Shown: in pieces, positions 1 to 11,570 of the stretch
How positions within the stretch are numbered: the stretch's first letter is position 1
Layout: each line of letters starts with the position of its first letter
Origin: Lethocerus indicus
Taxonomy: Eukaryota; Arthropoda; Insecta; Hemiptera; Belostomatidae
Direction of reading: 5' to 3'
DNA: 64,000 bases
NCBI GenBank assembly: GCA_019843655.1
Contig: JACDQD010000005.1
Span: forward strand, 26,546,954 to 26,610,953
Notes under the pieces: model-generated
Database searches by the model: none
What the model saw: only the letters and a program-made list of their open reading frames with translations
Told to the model about the DNA's origin: nothing
Translations under genes and position numbers: made by a program

Positions 1-402
1 TGGTCATTAGAGTGGGTGCTTCTGATCCAGTATCCATGGACATTAGAATAAATTAGATTGTCAAGAGGGATGCTCTAACCCACCAACTCTTGAGCACAAA
101 ATGGCCCACAATAACTAAGCAGTGCTATACAGGCAGTTGAGAAAAACAAATATTTTTGTGAATGGTATGAAATGTAACAGATATACTGGAATTAATGAAC
201 TCCACTCTTTTAGCCAGTAGATATTTGCATTTTTAGATCAATTTGATCCTCTAACAAAGTATCTACAGTCCTGTGCTTAGGGTGATATAAAGGCACTGAA
301 CCTGGAGTTCAGTCCTCCAATGTCCTTAATTTTCCTCAAATTCCATGTTTTTAGTAGTCATCATACATGTAGCGCAAGTATGCCAGAGGTTAATATGCAC
401 TT

Positions 403-557
403 GTGATCGGAGGGAGCGCGATATTTCTCCGATCACTTATCCCTACTTATAGACTAACTTAAGAACTAACACCCATGGCAGGCATCCTGGGTGGATTGAA
501 ACCACCAACCTCTGGGTCCACAGGTACACGCTCAACACCTCAGCCATCGAGGTCCCG
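403..557 (-). repeat. tRNA-derived SINE-like element
   Basis: On the minus strand, TGGCTGAGGTG at 546-536 resembles a Pol III A box of the Leu/Ser tRNA type, and GGTTTCAATCC at 503-493 resembles a B box. The spacing of about 35 bp is shorter than in an intact tRNA but compatible with a promoter pair. Downstream (403-436) is a perfect 10-bp inverted repeat, GTGATCGGAG and CTCCGATCAC, with a 14-nt loop. No intact cloverleaf was found, so a tRNA gene is unlikely. The family name is unknown. The remaining sequence of 1-640 shows no coding exon. Confidence 0.5.
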
Positions 558-701
558 AATTCCATATTTAAAAAGAGTATTATATAAAAGAATTCTCCAT
601 TCAAACCCACACAAGAATCGGTTTTATTCTGCTGCTTAATTTAAGCCGATTTCAAGTTTCCAGCATTGTATATCCGATATAAAATATGAAGGAAACAATA
701 C

Positions 702-3700
702 CTGGCAATATCACTTGCTGTAAATTGTAATTGCTTGGAGTACCCAAGGTAGGCTGCCAATTGTCTGTGCACCATAATATCGGCATACCTTCTTATGGGT
801 GATGTGAAATGGGTGTACAATGGCATATTCAAAGCATAATGGTGAGTGTCACCAGAACCACAAAAATATTCGGCTTGCTGAAAAACACAAAACAAAATGA
901 GTTATTGCTTACAAATAAAAAGTTACAAAATTAACTTAATATTTTAATTACGCTTTGTTTATACAATAAAATTAAAAGTTACACTGAGGTGACTAGGTAA
1001 ACTAGGAACATTACATTCATAGGTTTTGCACATAGAATGTTCAGAACAAGATGTCTTCCAAAATTGGACGCATAGTTCCATAACGACTGATGGAGCTGCC
1101 CAGCCGACGATATGTCCAGGAAAATACCCAATTTATGCAGTGACTGTTCGAGTTTCTCCATCATATTCTGTTTTGGAGGGCTATGGTGTCTCAGAAAAGC
1201 TGTTTCTGGAAAGTTCTGCGATAAAATGTTCGCCACACTCATGTTTGCCAGGAGCATGAACTCTTCAATTAACCTGAAATTATACTATTCATTTATATTA
1301 TACAAAAAGCATCGACAAAGGACAATTAAATATAATTGATAAATGAAAAATAAAATTTCTTTATAGCTATGAACACACTAAACAAGAATATAAGAAATCG
1401 GAGTGAATCCATAAATAGTTTTTTATATTGTTCAATATTGATGACAAATTCAATCATGTATTGTTTAATTTTTCTATTACATCGAAACTATACACACACA
1501 CACACACACACACATACACAATTTACATAAGTATTTGGATGAGCTGGAACCTTTATGATTACAATTTAACACTGCATCTTAATATGTTGTCTAATATTTA
1601 AAAATTAACAAAATATTGGCTCAATTAAAATTCGCTTATTTTGAGTTTGGCAATTCATAAATAGTCCTTTGGAAATGCAATCAGAATCAAATTTTTGAAT
1701 CTTGGTTTACTTGGACTGGATGAGAAAAAATTGCACAAAAATGCATGATCAGATATAATTATATATTTGTAAAACAGTCAGCTACGTATACAAATATATT
1801 TTTGACATTCACAAAATATAAATCACAAAAGGTTTACTAGAAACAAGGGTATTAGACACTTTTCACTGGCCACTAGAAGAAATTACACAGTTCACAGGTA
1901 TTCCCTGTCGGGAGGTGTTTTCTTCGCCTTTCTGTCTCTGCTCCTGGGAAACCATCTGTGCTTTGTAGTGAAAGTCTTTTTTGCAAGTTCCTGGACATCG
2001 AATTGACTGGGGGTCTCGACAAAATCTGTGCCTTTAAACGACTGGTACAAATCACGTTTCGAAAGCTGTTTCAAGTGAGTCGGTTGGGGAGCAGGAGCCT
2101 CGGGTAATGCACGGCTGCACTCGTAGGGGAACTCCTTTTCCGGGTGCCAACATACGATCGTGGAACCGTCGTCAGTCACGACGATCGGGTCAATGACTTG
2201 GGCCGTGTCGACCGACGAAAATCGGCCGACGACATACTCGAAAAAGTGGGTCGTATTCTTGGATTCAGAGTTTCGAACCAGGCGTACAGACGGTACCAGT
2301 ACCGACTTTAAACGTCCGCAAAACATAGTTAACTTAAACCGGCTAACGTTTCCGAACAAAACAACCTGACACTTTTCATATACGAACAGGTTGACCAACA
2401 TAACCAAAATAAATATTCTAAATATGGTTTGTTGTCTTTTCATTCTTCTTTTTGTTGTTGTTATCTTCTGATATGTTATGCGCTTTTTTAAAATATTGTT
2501 ATTTTTGCATCTTTCATGAATGTTGTTAACTCGTCTATAGCTTCTATGATATTTTGTAATATTGTTTCCAAAGATATAAGTTTTTAGTTATATATGTTTC
2601 TTCTCTGTTTTGTATTTGATACAATTTATTAATGTGTTCTTCCATCATACTTTCTTGCAATTATCACATATGGGTTTGGTTTTGTTTATTAATATATGCA
2701 GTAGTCTTTTTTTTATGTCCTGATCTTAGTCTATTTAGGATGACTTCCGTGTGGTAGGTATGTACACCCTAGTGTTGTTTTCTATTTTTCTTAATTTATT
2801 GTTTGTAAATATATTCCATTTTTCTATTGCTATTTTTGTTTAATTTTTACAATTTTATTTGTGTGACTTTTGTTTAGAGAATTCATTTAAACTTTTGGAT
2901 TAAAAGCAAAAGAATTTATAAAAAATATAGAAATTATTCTTTTTATAGTGATTAATAATTAAAATATAATTAAATAAAAAATATTTAATTACACAGTGTA
3001 ATATTAGTCTTTTGTTATTTTTTCATAGCACACAATGAGCTAAAAATCATTCACACAATATACAATTTTTTGGGATAAATAATGAATAAACATCATTACT
3101 TAATATTATCAAGAATTATTATAAATATTGACTGGAGAAAAGTATTTCAAATAAACTTACCAGTTACTTTCCTGGAGGACACATATTCCAACATCTACTG
3201 GCAGTGATTGTGAATCTAAGGTAAACCAAAGTTTCGGTTGATCTATTTTAAGTGCACCATTTTCATATCTAGATAGCCTTAGGTTTTCGGCTATTTTTTG
3301 TAACATCTGTATCGACTCTATAATATCTTTTTCAGAAAAACCATTATATATCTCCGGGAGCTCCACAGGTTCTCCTTTAATTATTGCCTTGAACATTTTA
3401 ATTATAATTTGTTAGTGAACAATCAGTTCAAGTAACATTCATAACATAAAATAATAATTGTTAATAAATGCTCTAATTAACCTACAGTGATATAAATATC
3501 AGATGAAGCTTATTCTAAAATCCTATGACAAACACTTCCACCTTTGAAGTGCCCTTTATACATATAAAAGTGAAAATACATGAAACTACAGTTCTACATT
3601 GTTTTGTGGTTATCCATAGCTAAGAAATAACAATGGAAATTCTTAGTCCCCGTATTATATTGAAATAAATGTGGTTAGAAATTGCACTCAAACAGCTGAA

Positions 3701-6700
3701 AGTTTGTTTCTAGAAACCAGTGGGTTCTTAAAGTTACATCACAATTTTATTGATGAAAAAAAAATCATGTAAGGCACAATTTTGGGAGTAGATTTGAACT
3801 GTCTTTATAAGAATGCCAGAAAGTACTTTATTTAAGTACAGTACAAAGTACAATAATTTGATATTCTATGAGTAATTGTTATGTTCACACTGTATTTTTG
3901 TCATGTACTGAACAAGTGGATATGTCTATCCTCTCCACAATTAAACTACTCAAGTCTTGAATCATATGGAACACAATGTATGAATAAAAGAAATAGTTTT
4001 TATTTTTTTTGGTTAATTATGACAAAAGGTGGAAAAATATGTAAAACTTAATATGTATAATTAATAAACTTCTGTATAATTAATACCAATTTATTATCAT
4101 ATTTAATCAACACGGGAAATTTAGGTAAAGAAATATGTACGAAATTGCATAAAATATAGTACCTGCGCATGTTTATAAGCTAGTTGTGAGCATGAGTTTA
4201 TAATAGAACGAGTGACCTTTGTCTCAAGAATATTCCCTTTCGAATCCATTCTCCAGATGACTGAAAAAGCCAACTTGTCTTGACCAGGCAAGAGAGAGCA
4301 AAGTATGCATAGCTCAATTGGCAGCATATGTATTACCCTCTGAACCAGGTATATCGTAGTGGCTCTCTTTGCCACCTCATTATCAAGTGGTGTCCCTTCA
4401 TCTAAAAAATATGTAACATCTGAGATATGGACACCAACTCTATACTCGTCTTCACCCAGTCGTTCTACTGATACTGCGTCGTCCAAATCTCTAGCTGTTT
4501 CAGGATCAATCGAAAACACACATTTCGTCCTGTCAACAATACATTAAGTCAATAACATATTAAATTGAATTCTACCTCAGTTATAAAATGTAGACTATAT
4601 ACTAAAGTATTCTTTCTTTTTAATCAAAAGCAGTAAAATCGTAGTTCATGAACCCAGGTATTCTATAATTCTACATCAAGTTTTGGTATTCCAAAAAACA
4701 AACACAATGAAGAATAGTTTCCAAACAAATTAAGGCAGTGAATAAGTATCAACAATTTAAACATAAATATTTTTAATACTATCGGACATTGAACCCTGCT
4801 CAACTATAAATTATTAAATATACACAGAATAAAAAATAACATTATAAATAATAAAATGGTTCACACTAGGTTAAATTCTCAACATACAAAGTTGAATAAA
4901 GCAGTGATCAATATAACACATACCTCAGATCAAGTCTAGACTCTATATCTTGTTTATTAATGACATAAGGGCATTTAGGAAAATACTGCCTTAAAGACTC
5001 ATTGACAGGATTTCTGTCTAAACCTAGAGACAACAGTAAGCCTTCTGTCTCTGCTGCAATGTCCCCTTTTTCACCAATCTCTTTTTCAATTATACTATTT
5101 GAAAAAAAAACACAAAATCAATTGATTTCTAACACACAGAATATAAGATAAGACATCGGAAATAAAAATTAGTCATCATTGAACATTTGTAAAGAAAATT
5201 AATCATCTATTGATAGATGAGATCTTATCAAAGTAATTGATATTTCATTCACTATGTTGAACCAAGTTTAGGAGAACAAAGAGATTAAAAGTTACATTCT
5301 TTAGAGTGATTAGTATAAAATTGTCCAGTATACAATGAGCTTATTCATAGAAAAAATAATCTAATAATCAGGAATAGCTTTAATTGATTTACCCTTGAGC
5401 AAACTGTGATTTCTCCCAAGAGATAAGTTTACCCATTAACAATGTATTTGCATAAGCAGATGGGTTTTGAAGTATTGTTAATGGCAGAGTTGTGACAGGT
5501 ATATGTATTTGAGGCATACTATGGTCCCTTGGACATAACAATGCATAGCTTTTATCAATCTTTTTTAATGTACCGACAACTACTCTGTTGTTAACATATT
5601 CTGAAATGAAGACAACCTGAAAAATAGGCAAACAGAATACATAACATTTATCATTCAATTCTGAACAGCACTGAAACATTTTAGTTAGAAAATGTTATAA
5701 ACAGTAAAGCAATGATGTAAACTATGAGCAAAATCGCAACATATAACAATAAAATAAACATTTTCAAAGCACCATTTTGCATTACCTTTCCAGTTCTTTG
5801 AACCTCTCCATTAGGCTGTGTCTGTAATAGAAAAGAAAAAAATACTTTATTTATAACATCTCAGATTTGAATGCAAATAGCAAATTATTTATATACATTT
5901 ATTTATATGAATAAATGATTTTGGCACTAATTATCCTATAAGTAACATAAACACTTATGATAAGGTAAAGAATTGTCATAATTAAACAGAGATTACTTAG
6001 AAACAAAATTTCTATGTTAGATTACCTAACATATACCTAACATTTAATAATAGAAAATTTATCATTGTTATTCCTTTAGTTAATCACAATGCGAGGTTAT
6101 AGATTTTTTGTTTTCACATTTGTATTTATTTTCATTAAGCAATTAGAATGTTTAAGTAGCTTAAGACAAAATGTTCAGAAAAAAGTAAGTCTAATGAAAT
6201 CCTTCTAGGCAAATATTTTAGTGATAATATACTCGAGATGATAATTTTCGAGATGATGCTATGAATTTATCAAAACTTCATATTTCTACAGTGCTATTTT
6301 TAAGCAGAAAAATACATACGTGCCAGTGTTCTTTGTCCTTAATTTGTACAACAACTATATCAGATGTCAGTGCTCTATTTCTGTCTATTCTTCCCAGAAT
6401 GAGAATGTCTGCACCATTGTTCTGTAAACAGAATTATGATAACCACAAAAGGAAAAAAAATTGGAAGAATTTCTTTATCAGTTTAATGAAACAAATGTCA
6501 TTTTAATGTATTCTCATATTACAGGAAAATTACCTATCTATCGGACTGAAAATTATTGTTTTCTAATGGGAGTACTAGAGTTTATGAACTCTTTTCGTTT
6601 AATTGGACCAAATTTCCTTTCAAGTATTATATATATTATTATTGTTTTCATTATAAAATATCATCAGAAAAATATCTTGATATTACAATGAAACTTTTCA

Positions 6701-9700
6701 TTATTACTATCAATCATTATCATTACGTATGCTTAGATGTCTGCTGATTGTTATTATTAGGACACTTACGGAATCTGAGATATAGGCATATTTGTAGTTT
6801 CGTGGACTAATCCTCAGACTTCCCTATATAAAAGGAACAAGAGCACAATTAGGTCACATAAAACAAACATTTCAATTTTACATTCCATTTCATTAGATAC
6901 AGATTAAATTTCTTGAGCACTTACTTTAATCAGAGTTTTTGATTCCAAACCCTTTTCAACATCCTCTTTATTCATATAATCTTCAAATTTCTCTGTTGCA
7001 TCTTTCTGCTTGCTAAATAATTAATATTAATATTATTAATATTAGTTTCACCTTATATTAATAATTCAATATGACAACTGAATGAACTATTTAATTATTA
7101 TTTGCTCTTTCAAACAGATATTAGAAATATATACCATCAACCATGGAATTAAGAATAAGAACAAAGTGTGATACATAGTCACAATAAATTATTGTTAAAA
7201 TTAACTAATTCATAAATGCCTCCAAAAACTATACTAGCAATAAGATATTTATATGGTTATGAGTTGGGAATATCAGGAAAATAAATAAAAATAGGTAAGA
7301 AAAGTATATAAATTTGTTACTATATAAACAATTAAAAAATACCTTATATTTGTTCTTGGTGAGCTGTTATTTGACTTTGATGTTGTTTTCTTGTTATTCT
7401 CTTTTGAGTTCTGAGAAATATTACTTATATCCTTCTTCATTCTATTATTTTTACTGTACCAACAGGTGGACCGAATTATTTGGCTGAAGCATATAAATAA
7501 CAAACATATGGATATGTTCATTCACCTCTTCCAATTAAACATAAAATATACAATTATAAGAAAACATAGACCTCATTTTAATTAACTATTTTAATGGTTT
7601 ATGAACATTTTAATTGTTTTTAAAAGAAACAGCGAATATTACTAACTCGCCTATCCTGGAAGAGTGAGGTAGTGGAACAGAAGATTTGCTTTCTTCTTGT
7701 GATTGATTTATACTTTTATTCAAGGTTGCTTTCAAAGGTGGACAATTGGGCCGTATAACTGCCCTACTGGTAAAATCTACCAAGTCAACAGACTCTATAT
7801 AAGTACCAGCATCACAGACACCATTCTCCCTCCCCTGATTGGATAATGAAGCTCTGTCAATATTGGGGATTTTCACCCTAATTATAAAAAATTAATTATA
7901 ATCAAATCACAGTTTCAAATTAATAACACGATATAACAATAATTTCGATGGAAGAAAATACTGAACTTTCAACCCCATTTTTTAATGTGTGTTGAATATT
8001 ACAAATGGAGAAAAGATAATATCAGTATAATATAAAGAAAATAAACCAAATTAACTCACATGGAATTATTACCCAAGGTGGCAAGAGGAGTTGCACCACT
8101 TTTCTCATGTTTTTCCCGCCTTTGCCTTCGTTTTTCTGATTTGGACATTTGGATGTTTGGAGATTTGGTGGGGGTGACCGATAGCCCCTCAGTCAACTGA
8201 CCGAACAAGTCATAAGAGACATTAGAGTCACTGAGACTGACATTCTCCATTGTGCCCAGTGATTTGGCACGGATGGCCTCAATGTATTTCGCCCTCCTCT
8301 GTCTCCGCTTCTGAGAGCAGGACGGAGGGGAATCAGTAAGAGGGGATGTAACTGAGAGCCCTGTTATCCCTGATAAATTACCAACCGTGTTGTTTGAAAC
8401 AGGGGAACTACACAGATTATTAATTTCCACTGTGCCCAGAGGATTGGCGCAAACTGTCTCTGGGTGTTTTCCTTTCTTCTGTTTCCGCTTCTGAGAGCTG
8501 GATGCTGGAGAATCACTAAGAGGTGCAACTGAGCACTCCAATATCTGCTCTGATAAATCACCAAGCATATTATGAGAAACAGGGGAACTACACAGGTTGT
8601 CAATTTCTACCGTATCCAGTGGATTGGCACAAACTGCCTCTGTGTGCTTTCCTTTCTTCTGTTTCCGCTTCTGAGAGCCGGATGCTGGAGTATCACTAAG
8701 AGGAGGTGCAACCGACAGTCCTGATATATCCTCAGATAAATCTCCAATCAAGTCATGAGAAACAGGGGAACTACACAGATTATTAATTTTCACTGTACCT
8801 AATGAATTAGCACAAACTGTCTCTGGGTGTTTTCCTTTCTTCTGTCTCTGCTTCTGAGAGCTGGATGCTTGAGAATCAGTAAGAAGAGGTGCAACTGACA
8901 GCCCTTTAATCTCCTCTGATGAATCACCAAGCAAGTCATGAGAGACAGGGGAACGGCACAGATTATTAATTTCTATTGCACCTGTTGGATTGGCACAAAC
9001 TGTTTCTGAGTGTTTTCCTTTGTCATGTTTGTGCTTCTGGGAGCAGGATGCTGGAGAGTCAGTAAGAAGAGGTGCAGCTGACAACCCTTTAATCTCCTCT
9101 GATGAATTACCAAGCAAGTCATGAGAGACAGGAGAACCACACAGATTATTAATTTCTATTGCACCTGTTGGATTGGCACAAACTGTTTCTGAGTGTTTTC
9201 CTTTCTCATGTTTGTGCTTCTGGGAGCAGGATGCTGGAGAGTCAGTAAGAAGAGGTGCAGCTGACAACCCTTTAATCTCCTCTGATGAATTACCAAGCAA
9301 GTCATGAGAGACAGGAGAACCACACAGATTACTAACTTCCATTGCACCTGCTGAATTGGCATAAACTGTTTCTGAGTGTTTTTCTTTTTTTGGTTTCTGC
9401 TCCTGAGAATTGGATCCAGGTGAATCAGTAAGGAGTGGCTTGACTGTCAATCCTGACATCTCCTCAGATAACTCATCGAGCAGATTGGGAGTAACAAGGA
9501 AATCACAAGCGCAATTACTTTCAACTGATCTACTTGTACTCGCTACAGCTTTATCTCTTCCAGTGCATTCTACAGATTTGCTTTTTTTCCTTTAAAAATA
9601 ATCAATTCCAACTTTTAATATAATGTAAAATAGCAACAATGGACAATATATGTCACATGTATGACTTTACTGGTTTAAACTAAGTTTCAATTCACATATC

Positions 9701-9963
9701 TATATTCTTGTATGAGATAAAACTTTTCTATGAGATAAAAGAAGCACTAATTCGCTTCATCACAAGGCTAATTCAGGAAAATGGTAACATGCTAGCAGAA
9801 TTAGAATAAATGGGAAGAATATTAGATACAAAATTTTGTATTCTTACTTGAGGTTTTTCGCCTTTGATTTCTTTGATTTATTTTTCAATATATTTTGTTC
9901 GGTCGACTCCATACTTGTACTTTCTAAACTTGTACTGGTAATTTCTTCATTTAAAATCTCCAT
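702..9963 (-). CDS. DIS3L2: DIS3-like exonuclease 2 (partial, 3' end beyond window)
   Basis: 3'-5' exoribonuclease of the RNase II/RNB family that degrades uridylated RNAs in the cytoplasm. Fourteen exons were placed: 9848-9963, 8060-9589, 7647-7877, 7343-7483, 6925-7012, 6770-6823, 6320-6421, 5786-5821, 5393-5616, 4924-5094, 4163-4529, 3161-3387, 1015-1273 and 702-877. The phase is consistent throughout, giving about 1240 codons. Cold-shock-domain sequence starts around residue 700 ([10 protein letters not shown]). The RNB signature [13 protein letters not shown] carries the catalytic aspartates at about residues 906, 912, 914 and 915. The conserved [10 protein letters not shown] and [13 protein letters not shown] motifs follow. 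The last exon stops in phase 2 at a GTATTG donor, and the C-terminal RNB end and S1 region are not in the window. The N-terminal extension of roughly 650 residues, mostly tandem repeats in exon 2, is absent from the human protein (885 aa). DIS3 and DIS3L1 are less likely because no PIN domain is seen. Confidence 0.95.
1493..1516. repeat. (CA)n microsatellite
   Basis: A run of CA dinucleotides interrupted by one T near its end. It lies in the DIS3L2 intron between the exons at 3161-3387 and 1015-1273, downstream of the nested mL42 gene. Confidence 0.9.
1892..2326 (-). CDS. MRPL42: Mitochondrial large-subunit ribosomal protein mL42, nested in a DIS3L2 intron
   Basis: A 144-residue intronless reading frame for the mitoribosome large-subunit protein mL42 (human 142 aa). 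The diagnostic segments are [19 protein letters not shown] and the C-terminal [18 protein letters not shown], followed by a TPPDREYL tail like the human PPKDR end. I chose the ATG at 2326 because the residues from there ([19 protein letters not shown]) look like an amphipathic, acid-free mitochondrial presequence. The frame is open 39 codons further upstream to 2443, but that part is hydrophobic and unlike the family. The gene lies on the same strand as DIS3L2, wholly inside the intron 1274-3160. Its base composition is clearly richer in GC than the intron around it. The lack of introns suggests a retroposed copy; whether another mL42 exists elsewhere cannot be seen here. Confidence 0.9.
   Translation of the reverse strand: MFCGRLKSVLVPSVRLVRNSESKNTTHFFEYVVGRFSSVDTAQVIDPIVVTDDGSTIVCWHPEKEFPYECSRALPEAPAPQPTHLKQLSKRDLYQSFKGTDFVETPSQFDVQELAKKTFTTKHRWFPRSRDRKAKKTPPDREYL
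8060..9459 (-). repeat. Seven and a half in-frame 183-bp tandem repeats in DIS3L2 exon 2
   Basis: Protein units of 58-62 residues (61 in the best-kept copies) run in tandem from about residue 84 to 549. Each has the pattern [18 protein letters not shown], a basic KxKKGKHxETVCAN stretch, an [15 protein letters not shown] block and a short acidic SSEEI end. The DNA period is exactly 183 bp between the two best-kept copies (for example, identical starts at 9071 and 9254). Units 2 and 3 are almost identical, while units 7 and 8 are strongly diverged, so the newest duplications are at the 5' side of the array. The region is polar, rich in Ser and Lys, and probably disordered. Confidence 0.95.
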
Positions 9964-11570
9964 GTTTCAGCTATTTTAAAAACATTAGTACAATTAATAT
10001 AAAGTATTCTATTTTTCAGGAATCAGTGCATACATTAGCCATAAATTCATGCCTTATACATTCTATAAATTTTAGAATGCTTTTAAAAACAATCTTGAAA
10101 TGCATTAATTTTTGTGCAGTTTAAGATTTGTACAGCAAGTAAATATTCAATTTGTACACAGTACAAAGTTGCCTTACCCAAGACATTCATTGTATAATCT
10201 ACATTCACAGAACAATTAAAATTTATCCATGGATGGATTATACCAAATATTTTCATGTTTGGTTTACCTGGGATTTATCCCAATATAACTTAACCTAACC
10301 AAGGCATGAAATATGCGAATTATGGAACTTTCACTGCCATAGTTTGATCTTTACCATTCTTCTAAGAAAAAAAAAGTTAACTGTAAGAATTGAAACTGTA
10401 CATTATTATATTTTCATTCTTAATCAACTGCATATATTGCAAACATGTTGATTTTTTTTAAAGACAATATTCTAAGAACATATATTTTTAGACTAGTTTC
10501 TTTAACAATTACTGAAACTGAAATGTTCCTCTCTCTATCTCTATATATCCTCCATGCTATAAACTTGAAAACTTCACAAAATCATTAAATGTATTATCAT
10601 TAACAGAACTATTTCATATGTATGCAACTATACCAGTATTTTTAGTACATGTAACTGTTGGTAAGCTGAAACTATAAGAATGGCCTTACACTAAAGGAAG
10701 ATGCACTGTTTTAAGTATTCACAACAACTGTACTTTGGATTAAACTCGCAATACACTATGTTTACAAACAAGTATGCTGACAGTATCTAAGTTGTAAGTG
10801 ACATACCCAATTTACGGAGTACGTTACAAAAAAAGACACCGACCACTGACAAGTATAATTAGTCAAATAAACTGTTTCAACAACTACTTTCGACGTAATG
10901 TAAATTTAAAATTTAGTTTCTTAAATATAAATTCGTAATACAAAATTGGTACGTAAGGGAAAATGTTGAAACCTTAATCAAAGCTAATACTGCACAATAC
11001 ATAAACTACCAGCGGGACAATAAATGTTCGTAACGTTTTCTAAGAAAAAAAATGTATGACGAAAAGTAAATACGAAAATACAGTACATACATTACTGACA
11101 TCAAATACGCAGGCAATTTGCAATTTAAAATACAACAGAATGATGCTACTATGTATTCGTATTTATTATGAATTTTAGATAGACTTTCTTTTTTTTATTA
11201 GACTAAATTTTTTTAATTTTCACAATGTATTCGAAACAACAAACCCCCTGTATATTTTCAGAACCCTCAAAAATGAAATATATCTGTGATATTAAAAGTA
11301 GATAAAAAATTGTTAAAAATAATAATTTTATAACCGCGTATAAAATTAAGAAAGTCGATTATAGTAAATGTCAATTATATAAAGTTTGGAGGAAATGTAA
11401 AAACACCGGTATAGCTTAGAATATTAATTTTACAAATGTTGTCTTTCTGTTACTACCTTGTTTATATATTATAACCAGTTGATTGACTTCGTCCTCGTTG
11501 TGCTTGTCGGCGAAAAAAAGAGTAGTTATGAAGTAATTCTTATTCCCATAAATATATGAAACGGGTCACA
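9964..11570. promoter_or_regulatory. Head-to-head intergenic region between DIS3L2 and MRPL39
   Basis: 1.6 kb of AT-rich sequence separates two divergent start codons. It presumably holds the 5' UTRs and promoters of both genes. I see no clear TATA box, CpG-rich core or conserved element, and no coding exon. Confidence 0.5.

Noticed and set aside
2327..2443. N-terminal extension of mL42 to the ATG at 2443
   Set aside because: The extra 39 residues are hydrophobic and unlike a presequence, while the ATG at 2326 gives the family's length and a typical mitochondrial targeting start.
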